Shown: positions 46,192-55,560, counted from the stretch's first letter. The stretch: DNA of 64,000 bases from [Clostridium] fimetarium (GCF_900111235.1 NZ_FOJI01000006.1:124001-188000), one strand, 5' to 3'. Numbers and translations are program-made. Notes: a model not told the origin generated them from the letters alone.

Positions 46192-47223
46192 ATGGCGATA
46201 ATTGAGTGTTCTGAATGTCATGGTAAAGTTTCCGATAAAGCTACAAAATGTCCACATTGTGGGAATCCAATATCAGGAATAATGAATATTGACAATAATG
46301 AAGAAAAAAATATCCAAGAAAAAAATGAAAGTGATAAATATAGAAAAGTTGAGTCAGATAATATAAATGATAATAATTCAATAAATACAGATAAGGATAA
46401 TCGCAATAAAAAATCTAAGATGTCAGTAATAAGGATTGGTATTATTATTGCAGTTATTCTTATTTGTATAGGCTCGGCTGGTGTATATTTTGGATTCTTT
46501 AAAGGGGATAACCATATTATGCAGTCAGTTCAAAATACTACAGCTGAGCAAATAGAAACCCTGAAGAGTTCAAAACAGGAAGCTTCTACGCAGCAAAGTA
46601 CAAAAGCAGATACAAATACTTATTACACAACAGAAATGGTGAGATGCAGCAGTTTTAATGTAACAGTTAAGTTTGCCTGGACCATTAAAGATAGTAATTG
46701 GAATACAATCACTGTGAAATGCGATTGTGTAATAGAAAATATCACTGGAAAGAGTATTGTGTTCAATGCATCAAAGAATTTTGCGTTAAGTAATAATGGT
46801 GTTGGTATAAATGCTAGTTATAATGGCTATGACGGCAAAACAATAGATTCAAATGGAAAAATTAATACAACTTTGGAATTCACATATCCAAGTACAGCTA
46901 ACATCGATTTATCACAAATGATTATGACAGCAGATTCAAAAAAAATATCATTGAATGATAAACCACAAACAGCAGTAGAAAAGAAGAATTTTGAAGGCGC
47001 ATATTACCGAAGTGGTGCAAAGGAAGTAGTTATAAAGTTAAGTGATAATACATATCAGGTTATTACATTTTATAGTTTTGACGGTAGTGTTACTTATGAA
47101 ACGGTGAATTTGAGCTTAGACAATACCTTTTATTTAGGAAAAGCTCAGTATATTTGGTATCCGGACACATATACAATAAAATCGTTATCAAGTGACAATA
47201 TCTACACATTCGTAAAAAAGTAA
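46192..47223 (+). CDS. Zinc-ribbon single-pass membrane protein 1
   Basis: Protein of 343 aa. The N-terminal zinc ribbon is ECSECHGKVSDKATKCPHCG (two C-x2-C knuckles), followed by a polar linker, one membrane helix (about 80-102) and an extracellular part of about 230 residues with a Thr/Ser-rich stalk. Within it, NTYYTTEMVRCSSFNVTVKF suggests an immunoglobulin-like or FxLYD-like beta domain. The ATG at 46192 has AGAGGTGGG. First of three paralogs that share the ribbon but differ outside it. Confidence 0.7.
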   Translation: MAIIECSECHGKVSDKATKCPHCGNPISGIMNIDNNEEKNIQEKNESDKYRKVESDNINDNNSINTDKDNRNKKSKMSVIRIGIIIAVILICIGSAGVYFGFFKGDNHIMQSVQNTTAEQIETLKSSKQEASTQQSTKADTNTYYTTEMVRCSSFNVTVKFAWTIKDSNWNTITVKCDCVIENITGKSIVFNASKNFALSNNGVGINASYNGYDGKTIDSNGKINTTLEFTYPSTANIDLSQMIMTADSKKISLNDKPQTAVEKKNFEGAYYRSGAKEVVIKLSDNTYQVITFYSFDGSVTYETVNLSLDNTFYLGKAQYIWYPDTYTIKSLSSDNIYTFVKK

Positions 47224-47271
47224 AATTCGATTGAAGTACATATCAAATATTGAAAATTGGAGATAAAAAAT

Positions 47272-47823
47272 ATGGCAATATTAATTTGCATAGAATGTGG
47301 TGGTAAAGTATCGGATAAAGCAAAGTATTGTCCCCATTGTGGCTTTGAGGACAAAAATATAGATTCAGGTGAGAAACAAAGTACTGTTGATAATAGGAAT
47401 AAAATGATCGAAGAGCAAGGAGAATTTACATCTTCTGAAATATTGGAAGATAATAAAAAAGATGTTGTGACAACCAATGAAAAGATAGAGCAATATACAA
47501 AACAATATAAGGAAGAAGGAGATCCAGTAGATTCGGATGGAGATAAGATAACAAAATGGACATATTGCGTTGATAAATATTCATGGTTTCGGAATATGTC
47601 ATTTGTATTATTTATTGGATTTATTTATTATGTGATTTATAAGTTTAAACTGCCAAATAACGGGACATATGAAACTATTTACAATTGGTGTATTTACTAC
47701 TTAATTGTGTATTTGATTGTATTTTTTGTACTTAAATTTACAGTTACAACGGATGATATAAGAAAACTTGGAAAAGAAAAATACGGAACTAACGGGTCAA
47801 AGAATTTTAAAAAGAAAAAGTAG
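47272..47823 (+). CDS. Zinc-ribbon membrane protein 2
   Basis: Protein of 183 aa. Zinc ribbon CIECGGKVSDKAKYCPHCGFE at the N-terminus, an acidic linker (about 25-85), and two membrane helices (about 108-127 and 143-163) with a short basic tail. There is no outer domain. The ATG at 47272 has a GGAG site. Its N-terminal 25 residues are nearly the same as in the paralogs on both sides, showing local duplication followed by replacement of the downstream part. Confidence 0.65.
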   Translation: MAILICIECGGKVSDKAKYCPHCGFEDKNIDSGEKQSTVDNRNKMIEEQGEFTSSEILEDNKKDVVTTNEKIEQYTKQYKEEGDPVDSDGDKITKWTYCVDKYSWFRNMSFVLFIGFIYYVIYKFKLPNNGTYETIYNWCIYYLIVYLIVFFVLKFTVTTDDIRKLGKEKYGTNGSKNFKKKK

Positions 47824-47928
47824 CTTATTAAAAGTATTGCGAGGTAAATCCCTATTCATTTAAGTCATCTTTAGATATTAATTACATAGAGTGAGAAAAA
47901 ATAGTTATTAAACATGGAGGATAAAAAT

Positions 47929-49353
47929 ATGGCATTAATGAATTGCCCAGAATGTGGTGGACAAGTGTCTGATAAAGCGGACACTTGTCCACACTGCGGA
48001 TTTGAAATAAAAAAAACAGTATTGAATGAAGAACAAAAAAAAGTGGATGTCATTAATATTAATGAAACAATGCAGGAAGAACTAGATAATATAAAAAATG
48101 TAGACAAAAAAGAAACTAAGGAATATAAGCTATGGTCATCATTCGGCATAAATTTTCTGCACAGGCAATGTACATACGTTGAGATAAATGGCACTGGAAT
48201 CAATGTATCCCAGAAAAGAAAACAAACCAATATTGGATTTGATAAAATAAGCGAAATTCGTCCTTCACTTTACATTTCTCCATTATATATAGTAGCAATG
48301 CTACTAATTATGGTGGTATGTGCAATTGGAATATCTAACTGGGATTTTGGATCAGAGTTACTGATTGCAATAATAGCTACGATGATAGTCTTATTTTTAA
48401 TTGGTAAAAATCAGAAAATAGAGATTTTATATAATAATGGATGTAAATTATTTATTTTTGTTGCAAGTAAGAAAATAGCGAAAACTTTTTTAAATAATAT
48501 AAAATCCATTTCAAAATGTAAGGTACAAAGAAGGATATGTATATGGCAGGTAACCTGTATAATCATAATTTTCATATTGTTTGGATTTAATACATATCTA
48601 AATTTCTTTTCACCTGCCAAAATAAATATAGAATGTGTGAAAAGTTCCTATAACAGCAACTATCCAGGGAAAACATATGGAGAAGCTTTTAATGATTTTT
48701 TCTCGGAACCTAAATGGAAGGGCTTTAAATCGGAGACTGGTGAGTATACTGTTGAATTTAATGGTAAATGCCTTATGAATGGTACTACTAAGAAAGTGAC
48801 AATACAGTATACAATCAAGGATGATAGTTTTAATCTTACATACTACGGTATTGATGGAAAAGTAGGCAGTGAGTCGGATTATCAAGAATTAATGGAATCT
48901 GTTTTTAACGGAAAAACTATATCGCAAAGTGCTGCTAAGGAAACTGAAACTTCAACTGTGAAGTCGACAGTAGGTGTTGCTAATAATCAAACAACGAAGG
49001 ATGAATTAATAACTGCATTTTCGAAAGAATATAATAAGGCTTCTAGCCTTGCAAGTATGGGGAAAGAGGGCTTTAAAGATTTGAAAGATTCTATTAAAAT
49101 AGTGGTAACTAATGATGTATCAATAAATTCATTAAAGATTGGTGATACCTTTGCGACACTAGATTTTGCCATCCCGTATACTTCAACAGGTGATAGATAC
49201 GATGATTACTTTTGGAAAGGGAAATTAATGAAAACTGATGTAGTAAACAAGTATAAAGTCATTTTAGATAATGGTACGATATTTGGATATCTGTCTGTAA
49301 CAAATTCTTCTATAATCGTTACGGAAAGTAGTTATTCGGGAACCTATAACTAA
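47929..49353 (+). CDS. Zinc-ribbon membrane protein 3 with PH-like region
   Basis: Protein of 474 aa. Zinc ribbon CPECGGQVSDKADTCPHCGFE, then a PH-like strand-rich region (TYVEINGTGINVSQKRK) interrupted by two membrane helices (about 121-160), a third helix (about 205-225), and an outer domain with YTVEFNGKCLMNGTTKKV and a C-terminal beta domain (DELITAFSKEYNKA). The ATG at 47929 has a GGAGG site that is itself inside a longer frame from 47914. Largest member of the three-gene paralog set. Confidence 0.65.
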   Translation: MALMNCPECGGQVSDKADTCPHCGFEIKKTVLNEEQKKVDVININETMQEELDNIKNVDKKETKEYKLWSSFGINFLHRQCTYVEINGTGINVSQKRKQTNIGFDKISEIRPSLYISPLYIVAMLLIMVVCAIGISNWDFGSELLIAIIATMIVLFLIGKNQKIEILYNNGCKLFIFVASKKIAKTFLNNIKSISKCKVQRRICIWQVTCIIIIFILFGFNTYLNFFSPAKINIECVKSSYNSNYPGKTYGEAFNDFFSEPKWKGFKSETGEYTVEFNGKCLMNGTTKKVTIQYTIKDDSFNLTYYGIDGKVGSESDYQELMESVFNGKTISQSAAKETETSTVKSTVGVANNQTTKDELITAFSKEYNKASSLASMGKEGFKDLKDSIKIVVTNDVSINSLKIGDTFATLDFAIPYTSTGDRYDDYFWKGKLMKTDVVNKYKVILDNGTIFGYLSVTNSSIIVTESSYSGTYN

Positions 49354-49573
49354 AATAGAGCTTCTACTGTATAAGAAGTTGCTATGAAATATATGGTTAA
49401 ACCAGAATTGGTTTAGCGTATGAATATGGTTTATTGAAATTTAAAAAGAGTCATGGGATAAATGGATCAACTAATTTTGATATGAAAAATAGCTAACACG
49501 AAATAGGTTCAATTATTGAATTGTATATTATAACGAAGAGTACTTCCGTGGCTGCACGGAACATAGGATCATA

Positions 49574-49612
49574 AAAAGCATACTTCTGAAGTCGAAGTAT
49601 GCTTTTTTAAGT
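49574..49612 (+). terminator. Intrinsic terminator after zinc-ribbon cluster
   Basis: Stem AAAAAGCATACTTC / GAAGTATGCTTTTT with a 7-nt loop and T-run. It ends the zinc-ribbon cluster and precedes the recombination module. The remainder of 49354-49666 holds nothing I can support. Confidence 0.85.
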
Positions 49613-49666
49613 GTATATAATATAAGTGTAATGAATAATAATATTGAATTTAAGGAGGTAAAAGTT

Positions 49667-50599
49667 ATGTCAGCAAATGTTGAAACAATGTTTTATGTAA
49701 GAGAGGTACCATGGCACGGATTAGGTACCAGAGTGGAAAAAGCACCGACGTCAAAAGATGCAATAATAATGGCCGGGCTTAACTGGGAAGTGAAACCGCG
49801 GAATATCTACACTTCAGATGGGACAGAGGTTGAAGGCTATAAAGCCAATATCCGAACTTCTGACGAAAAAATACTTGGAGTGGTAACTGATAAATATCAG
49901 ATCGTGCAAAATGAAGAAGCATTTGCCTTTACTGATAACTTGCTAAGTGAAGGGATAACTTATGAGACAGCCGGGAGTCTGCAGGGTGGAAAAAGAACCT
50001 GGATACTTGCAAAGATGCCAGGGAACATAAAGGCAGCAGATGATGAAATTACACCTTACATGGTATTTTCAAACTCATTTGACGGATCAAGCTCCATCAA
50101 GGTAGCAATGACACCAATAAGAGTGGTATGTCAAAACACTTTAAACCTTGCCCTGTCTACAGCAAAGAGAAGTTGGGCATGCAAGCATATGGGAATCATA
50201 CAGAGCAAGATGGAGGAAGCTGGAAATACACTCTTATTAGCGGATAGATACTTACAAGAGCTTAAGAGTTCTATTGAGCAGATAAGTTTAAAAAAGATTT
50301 CTGATGGTAGATTCAAAGAATATATGGATACGTTATTCCCTATATCAGAGGATATGACGGAGATGCAAAAAAAGAACAGTCGGATTTTAAGGGAGCAATT
50401 AAGTATCAGATATTTCGATGCTCCTGACCTCGAAGGTATGGATTTGAATGGGTACCGATTTATTAATGCGGTATCGGATTTTGCAACTCACGCATCACCT
50501 TTAAGAAAGGGAAAGAATTATAGAGAGAACTTGTTCTTTAAGACGGTAGAAGGCAATGCAATGATTGATAAGGCATATGCGATGATAAAAGTCGCTTAA
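49667..50599 (+). CDS. DUF932 phage/plasmid-like protein
   Basis: Protein of 310 aa in the DUF932 (TIGR03299) family, found on phages, plasmids and integrative elements; function not established. The family core MFYVREVPWHGLGTRVE, then DKYQIVQNEEAFAFTDNL and TPIRVVCQNTLNLAL is clear. The ATG at 49667 has a GGAGG site, preferred over 49631. First gene of a run with RadC, YqaJ and RecT, a common set on Lachnospiraceae elements. Confidence 0.88.
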   Translation: MSANVETMFYVREVPWHGLGTRVEKAPTSKDAIIMAGLNWEVKPRNIYTSDGTEVEGYKANIRTSDEKILGVVTDKYQIVQNEEAFAFTDNLLSEGITYETAGSLQGGKRTWILAKMPGNIKAADDEITPYMVFSNSFDGSSSIKVAMTPIRVVCQNTLNLALSTAKRSWACKHMGIIQSKMEEAGNTLLLADRYLQELKSSIEQISLKKISDGRFKEYMDTLFPISEDMTEMQKKNSRILREQLSIRYFDAPDLEGMDLNGYRFINAVSDFATHASPLRKGKNYRENLFFKTVEGNAMIDKAYAMIKVA

Positions 50600-50611
50600 A
50601 GGAGGCTTCAT

Positions 50612-51058
50612 ATGCACGGAAAAAGATTTAGTCTCATTCATACAGAGATTGTAAAGGAAAAATCACTTATATATAAGGAACGTATTATTGACTCCCCAAA
50701 AGCTGCAGCTGATTTTGCTGCAGCTTTTTTTAAGGGCAGTGACAGAGAGAAAGTGTATATTGCATGCTTGGATGCGAAGGGAGAAATTGTATCAATGGAG
50801 CTGATTTCGGTGGGAACCGTAGATAAGGCGTTGATAGGGATAGCGGAAGTGTTTAAAACAGCCATCATGCAAAATGCGAGCAAGATACTGTTAATGCATT
50901 TTCATCCGTCAGGGTCAACAAAACCGTCAACTAATGATATTCTTGTAACCAAAAGAGTCAAGGAGGTAGGCGAACTGATGGGAATAAATCTTGCAGATCA
51001 TATCATAATTGGTGACGAGGATAACTACTATTCATTCACCCGAGAGGAGACATTATAA
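50612..51058 (+). CDS. RadC-like JAB-domain protein
   Basis: Protein of 148 aa in the RadC/JAB family, lacking the N-terminal helix-hairpin-helix part of full-size RadC. The JAMM metal site is MHFHPSGSTKPSTND (H-x-H, S, D). Such proteins are frequent on mobile elements; the reaction is not known, and a peptidase or DNA role has been proposed. It starts 12 nt after the DUF932 gene with AAGGAGG and abuts the next gene. Confidence 0.88.
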   Translation: MHGKRFSLIHTEIVKEKSLIYKERIIDSPKAAADFAAAFFKGSDREKVYIACLDAKGEIVSMELISVGTVDKALIGIAEVFKTAIMQNASKILLMHFHPSGSTKPSTNDILVTKRVKEVGELMGINLADHIIIGDEDNYYSFTREETL

Positions 51059-51400
51059 ATGAAAACGAAAGATCGATTGACAGAAAGATTTTTATTAAAG
51101 ATAAGTACAGAATATCTAAATTTTAAAATAAGTGTTGTCATGAAAAATCATGAGGAGATATATGCAATGGCGTATGAAATTGATCATATTGCAAGGATAT
51201 ATTTGATTCTTCAGGAAAGAGCTGATCAGATCCCAGCATATATGCTAAAAGCACTTTATCAAACACCTGAGCTTATTAAGACAGTATATGACATATGGAT
51301 GAACCATCAGGACTCTTCTGAAACAGAACTTAATGGATTTGTGGTAAAAATTCTTGCCATGTTGTCAGATAAGAATACAAATTTAAAGAAGGGAGCGTGA
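51059..51400 (+). CDS. Small hypothetical protein of the recombination module
   Basis: Unrecognized all-helical protein of 113 aa. It begins directly after the radC-like stop codon with GAGGAG inside that gene, and ends 6 nt before the YqaJ gene, so it is firmly part of the operon. No motif seen. Confidence 0.65.
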   Translation: MKTKDRLTERFLLKISTEYLNFKISVVMKNHEEIYAMAYEIDHIARIYLILQERADQIPAYMLKALYQTPELIKTVYDIWMNHQDSSETELNGFVVKILAMLSDKNTNLKKGA

Positions 51401-51406
51401 AAAGTT

Positions 51407-52336
51407 ATGAAGAGACTCGTAAATATCAATGAAATCAGCCATGAAGAATGGTTGATTTACAGGAAGAAAGGTATCACAGGAACAGATGCTGGCGCTATCG
51501 TGGGTATGAATCCATATGTAAGTTCAATGCATGTATACCAGAATAAGATTTCGGATGATACAGATCAGATTGACAATGAGGCCATGCGACAGGGTAGAGA
51601 ACTAGAAGATTATGTGGCAAAGCGATTTATGGAGCATACGGGTAAAAAGGTACGGAAGGCTCAAGCAATATTTTATAATGAGGAACATCCTTTTATGCTA
51701 GGTAATTTTGACCGACTTGTAGTGGGAGAAAATGCTGGGCTTGAATGTAAAACAGTAAGTCCGTATTCTGCAGATAAGTGGAAAGATGGTAAGATTCCTC
51801 TCCATTATCAGATACAGTGCCAGCATTATCTTGCAGTATCTGGATGCGAATGTTGGTATCTAGCAGCGCTTGTATTTGGACAGAACTTTATTGTTCATAA
51901 AATCGAACGAGATGAGGATCTAATCAATAGCTTGATAAAAATCGAGCAGAGGTTCTGGGAAGATAATGTACTTGCTGGTATATTACCTGATCCGGATGGA
52001 AGTGATACCTATACAGATGCAATAGCTAGAATGTATGCCGATTCAAGAGCAGAAAAAACAATAGAATTATTTGGAGCTAAGCAGGAACTTGATAGGCGCA
52101 ATGAGATTGATGAACTTGTTGAAAAGCTAGAGAGGGAAAAGAACGAGATAGACCAAAAGATAAAACTTCAAATGCAGGATGCAGCTTATGCAGAGGCAGA
52201 AGGCTACAGAATATCATGGGTATCGTCGCAGTCGCAGAGGATTGATACAAAGAAACTTAAGGAAGATGATCCAAATATTTATTCAAAATATTCAAAAATA
52301 AGTAGTAGCAGAAGATTTATGGTTAAGGTAGCTTAA
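51407..52336 (+). CDS. YqaJ-family recombinase exonuclease
   Basis: DNA exonuclease of 309 aa in the YqaJ/lambda-Exo class (PD-DExK fold), which resects ends to make single strands for RecT. ITGTDAGAIVGMNPY opens the domain; the catalytic residues are E in MRQGRELEDYV, D in GNFDRLV and E-x-K in LECKTV, followed by HYQIQCQHYLAVSG. The C-terminal 90 residues are a coiled coil. The partner RecT gene follows after 14 nt. Confidence 0.92.
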   Translation: MKRLVNINEISHEEWLIYRKKGITGTDAGAIVGMNPYVSSMHVYQNKISDDTDQIDNEAMRQGRELEDYVAKRFMEHTGKKVRKAQAIFYNEEHPFMLGNFDRLVVGENAGLECKTVSPYSADKWKDGKIPLHYQIQCQHYLAVSGCECWYLAALVFGQNFIVHKIERDEDLINSLIKIEQRFWEDNVLAGILPDPDGSDTYTDAIARMYADSRAEKTIELFGAKQELDRRNEIDELVEKLEREKNEIDQKIKLQMQDAAYAEAEGYRISWVSSQSQRIDTKKLKEDDPNIYSKYSKISSSRRFMVKVA

Positions 52337-52350
52337 CGGAAAGGAGTAAA

Positions 52351-53151
52351 ATGGAAACAATTGATATCAAACAGGAACTAGCGTCACAGGCCCAAACAGA
52401 CTCAAAAAAAGAAGTGAAGCTCACTAAAGCGATGAGCATTGCAGAGATGATTAAGGCTATGATGCCTGAAATCAAACGGGCATTGCCATCAATGATCACA
52501 CCGGAACGATTTACAAGGATTGCTTTATCAGCGCTTAATAATACGCCAGAACTACAAGCATGTACTCCTATGAGTTTTATTTCAGCGCTTTTAAATGCTG
52601 CACAGTTAGGGTTGGAAATAAATTCGCCCCTTGGACATGCATATTTAATTCCTTATAAAAATAAAGGAGTATTGGAGTGTCAGTTTCAGATTGGATACTT
52701 GGGACTAATTGCGTTAGCATATAGAAATGAACTAATGCAGACAATACAGGCACAATGCGTTTATGAAAACGATGAGTTTTTATATGAATATGGTCTGAAT
52801 CCAAAACTAGTACACAGACCTGCCACTTCTGATCGGGGTGAACCTGTATTCTTCTATGGACTATTTAAGATGATTAACTCTGGTTTTGGCTTTTGTGTCA
52901 TGTCTAAGCAAGAAATGGATGAATTTGCAAGAACATATTCAAAAGGATTGGCATCTTCATTCAGCCCATGGAAGACTTCGTATAATGAAATGGCTAAGAA
53001 GACCGTTATAAAGCAAGCTCTAAAATATGCTCCCATTAAAACAGATTTCCAGAAGGCGTTAAGTACGGATGAGAGTATAAAATATGCAATATCAGAGGAT
53101 ATGACTGAGGCTGTAAATGAGATAGTTTCACAAAATACAGAAGTAGCATAA
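52351..53151 (+). CDS. recT: RecT single-strand annealing protein
   Basis: Single-strand DNA annealing protein of 266 aa that pairs with the YqaJ exonuclease in RecA-independent recombination. The RecT core is clear: TPERFTRIALSALNNTPELQ, SFISALLNAAQLGLEIN, HAYLIPYKN and CQFQIGYLGLIALAYR. AAGGAG precedes the ATG. It is typical of phage and integrative-element repair modules. Confidence 0.95.
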   Translation: METIDIKQELASQAQTDSKKEVKLTKAMSIAEMIKAMMPEIKRALPSMITPERFTRIALSALNNTPELQACTPMSFISALLNAAQLGLEINSPLGHAYLIPYKNKGVLECQFQIGYLGLIALAYRNELMQTIQAQCVYENDEFLYEYGLNPKLVHRPATSDRGEPVFFYGLFKMINSGFGFCVMSKQEMDEFARTYSKGLASSFSPWKTSYNEMAKKTVIKQALKYAPIKTDFQKALSTDESIKYAISEDMTEAVNEIVSQNTEVA

Positions 53152-53192
53152 TTATATATGGATACAGTAATAGTAATATTGAATTTAGAAAG

Positions 53193-53215
53193 CCCCTGCA
53201 GAGATACTGCAGGGG
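53193..53215 (+). terminator. Hairpin between recT and the DUF5688-like gene
   Basis: Perfect 9-bp GC-rich stem CCCCTGCAG / CTGCAGGGG with a 5-nt loop, followed by AAATTTATTTT. It ends or attenuates the recombination operon and also argues against the longer start at 53158 for the next gene. Confidence 0.75.
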
Positions 53216-53241
53216 AAATTTATTTTATGGAGGAAAAAGAA

Positions 53242-54156
53242 ATGACATTTGAAATATTTAATAAAATGGTGGTAGATTTAATTATTAAAAAGACCATAGG
53301 AAAATATTATTTAAAAATAAATAAAGTGATAAAAAATAACGATTGTGAACTCACAAGTATAACTCTTTTGGATAGCGCAAATAAATGCGTACCTTGTGTA
53401 TACTTGGAAAATTACTTTAAACCAGAAACGACAATTGCTGATATTCCTAATATTGTAGAAGAAATAATTAATACTGTAGAAAACAATCAAATGACAGTTC
53501 AGAATTTTGACTGGATATCACAGTGGAAAACAGCAAAAGAAAAGATTTCATGTAAAATAGTAAATACAAATCGAAATGAAAAATTGTTAGAAAGTGTACC
53601 AAACAGATCTTACTTGAATCTTTCAATTATTTATTATTTAGATATATCAGATGGATGTGTCAATGGAGAATCTGTTCAAGGTACATCCTTGGTAAGGAAT
53701 GAGCAACTAAAAATGTGGAATGTGAGCGAAAATGATTTATATGAAGCTGCAGTTGAAAATATTATTGGATCAGGTACTCTTAAAACAATGGAACAAATTA
53801 TGAATGAGTTTTTAGATTCAGGGTCCGAAGAAGAATTAGAAGATTTTGATTTTACTGATGATGGAAATATAGGAATGTATGTTGTCAGTAACAAAAATAG
53901 AATTTATGGTGCAGCAGTTTTACTTGATTTGGATTTTATGGTTAAACTTTCTAAAAGATTTGTAAGTGGATTTTATATACTTCCAAGTTCAATCCATGAA
54001 TTGATAATTGTTCCATATAGCGATGAAATTAGTGTGAAAGAACTTAATGAAATGGTTAATCAAGTAAATGAAAGTGAAGTAAGTGAATCGGACTTTTTAT
54101 CGAATTCAGTTTATTTCTATGACAGCACGAATAAGAAGATTTTAATTGCAGCTTAA
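53242..54156 (+). CDS. DUF5688-like protein
   Basis: Predicted cytoplasmic protein of 304 aa resembling DUF5688, a family common on Lachnospiraceae accessory DNA and without known function (assigned by pattern). It starts MTFEIFNKMVVDLI, has a middle part with VPNRSYLNLSIIYYLD and NEQLKMWNVSENDLYEAA, and ends with FYILPSSIHELIIVPYSDE, all in line with the family. The ATG at 53242 has a GGAGG site; the frame upstream crosses a hairpin. Confidence 0.7.
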   Translation: MTFEIFNKMVVDLIIKKTIGKYYLKINKVIKNNDCELTSITLLDSANKCVPCVYLENYFKPETTIADIPNIVEEIINTVENNQMTVQNFDWISQWKTAKEKISCKIVNTNRNEKLLESVPNRSYLNLSIIYYLDISDGCVNGESVQGTSLVRNEQLKMWNVSENDLYEAAVENIIGSGTLKTMEQIMNEFLDSGSEEELEDFDFTDDGNIGMYVVSNKNRIYGAAVLLDLDFMVKLSKRFVSGFYILPSSIHELIIVPYSDEISVKELNEMVNQVNESEVSESDFLSNSVYFYDSTNKKILIAA

Positions 54157-54180
54157 ACATACACAAGGAGGATTAACATA

Positions 54181-54363
54181 ATGATTTTGTTAATATTATA
54201 TATAATATTAGGCTTTTATTGTACAAAAAAGACGATTTATGCAAATAAAATAGTATTCTATCAGAATTTTGGTGATTTGTTTTTGCAGAGATTTATTTAT
54301 GGGATTTTATTCGGCTGGGTATTAATTCCCTGGGCATTGATTAAAAAGATAGTGACAAGATAG
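54181..54363 (+). CDS. Small two-helix membrane protein
   Basis: Unrecognized 60-aa protein with two hydrophobic helices (about 1-14 and 37-55). It has a strong AAGGAGG site, so it is probably expressed, and follows the DUF5688-like gene by 24 nt. Hypothetical. Confidence 0.55.
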   Translation: MILLILYIILGFYCTKKTIYANKIVFYQNFGDLFLQRFIYGILFGWVLIPWALIKKIVTR

Positions 54364-54423
54364 GTAGATAATTTAACGTCTGAAAATGTGTACTTATTCG
54401 AGCTAATAATATATCACAAAATT

Positions 54424-54470
54424 ACGTCCGTAAATGCCTACATGGTAATTTACGGGCGTTTATTTTTTTG
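54424..54470 (+). terminator. Intrinsic terminator
   Basis: 11-bp stem ACGTCCGTAAA / TTTACGGGCGT with one wobble, a 14-nt loop and a T-run, between the small membrane protein and the recombinase. Confidence 0.8.
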
Positions 54471-54503
54471 TGTAAACATTAACGAACGATTTGGAGGATT
54501 AAT

Positions 54504-55127
54504 ATGGGAAATTATTATGGATATCATAGGACGAGTACCACTCAGCAGCATCTTGACAGAGGGATCAAAGAGATTACAGATTTCTGTGAAATTAATGAAA
54601 TAAAATTAGAAAGGATATATACGGACCAGCTGACTGGGAAGAATTTCAATAGACCACGTTATACAGTGTTGAGTAATGATATTTTAAGAGATGGGGATAC
54701 ACTTATAATTAGTGAGGTGGACCGACTTGGAAGAAATAAAAAGGCAATTCTTGAAGAACTTAGATGTTTTAATAATAAAGGTGTTAGAATTATGATTCTG
54801 GAACTGCCTACAACATTGCAGGATTTTAGTAAGTTGGATAATTCTATGGCTAAGATGCTTATGGAAACAATTAATAATATGCTGATTGAACTATATGCAG
54901 CTATGGCACAGGCTGAAATTGAAAAGAAGGAGAAAAGGCAGAGAGAGGGAATTGATGCAAAAAAGGCAAGAGGAGAGTGGGAGGATTATGGACGACCAAA
55001 GATAAAGAAACCTGAGAACTGGGATGACGTAATAATAAAATGGAACAAGGGTGAAATTAGATCTGTTGAGGCAATGAAACTGACTAGGGTGAAGAAAAGT
55101 ACATTTTATAAATTCCTTAAGTTATAG
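54504..55127 (+). CDS. Serine recombinase of the resolvase/invertase family
   Basis: Site-specific recombinase of 207 aa. The catalytic Ser is S11 in GYHRTSTTQQHLDRG; the conserved Arg residues lie in SEVDRLGRNKK. The long E helix contains many Lys and Arg (EIEKKEKRQREGIDAKKARG) and a C-terminal helix-turn-helix ends TRVKKSTFYKFLKL. It may resolve element dimers or invert DNA. A GGAGG site precedes the ATG. It stands alone between two terminators. Confidence 0.92.
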   Translation: MGNYYGYHRTSTTQQHLDRGIKEITDFCEINEIKLERIYTDQLTGKNFNRPRYTVLSNDILRDGDTLIISEVDRLGRNKKAILEELRCFNNKGVRIMILELPTTLQDFSKLDNSMAKMLMETINNMLIELYAAMAQAEIEKKEKRQREGIDAKKARGEWEDYGRPKIKKPENWDDVIIKWNKGEIRSVEAMKLTRVKKSTFYKFLKL

Positions 55128-55342
55128 AGGGATTTAATATATTTTATATTATAGAAACGGTATACAGAATGTTTGTTTGTGCTTGATAGTATTATTATAA
55201 TAATAATTAAATATGTCATCATAAATTGTTAAAATAACTTGTAAAAATTTATAAAAGGTTATAAAATACATTATATGCAAAATATTGGGGAATATGCTGC
55301 AATTGGGGATGAAAATATAATTGTTATTATAAGAATATAGTG

Positions 55343-55381
55343 ATTGTAGGTTTCCCCAAAAGAAATCTACAATTTTTTTTG
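55343..55381 (+). terminator. Terminator hairpin after the recombinase
   Basis: Stem TTGTAGGTTT / AAATCTACAA with a T-run of eight or more, 215 nt after the recombinase stop. Confidence 0.7.
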
Positions 55382-55560
55382 CCCAGTATGGGCGTAATAT
55401 AGAGGGCAAAAGTCCTTAACATGACCTTTTAGTGGTAAATGTATAGCTGAGAACAAGGGTGCCCATCGTGATGTGAAATCTGAAGGAGGTTTAAAACAAA
55501 ATTCTGATCCGACGAACAGAAATAACATATAGTAGTAAGAAGTCCTGAAAATGGGACAGA
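55380..55560 (+). mobile_element. Probable group II intron 5' fragment (domain I only)
   Basis: From GCCCAGTATGGGCGTAATAT through AGGGTGCCCATCGTGA, AATCTGAAGGAGG and CCGACGAACAGAAATAACAT the sequence matches, from memory, the conserved domain I of a class of Firmicute group II introns. The reverse transcriptase gene and domains V-VI are absent, so it is a non-functional remnant. The 3' limit is unclear and may run to about 55610. It sits directly upstream of the defence-type operon. Confidence 0.55.

Noticed and set aside
53158-53241. Longer start for the DUF5688-like gene
   Set aside because: The extra 28 codons run through a GC-rich terminator hairpin, while the ATG at 53242 has a clean GGAGG site.
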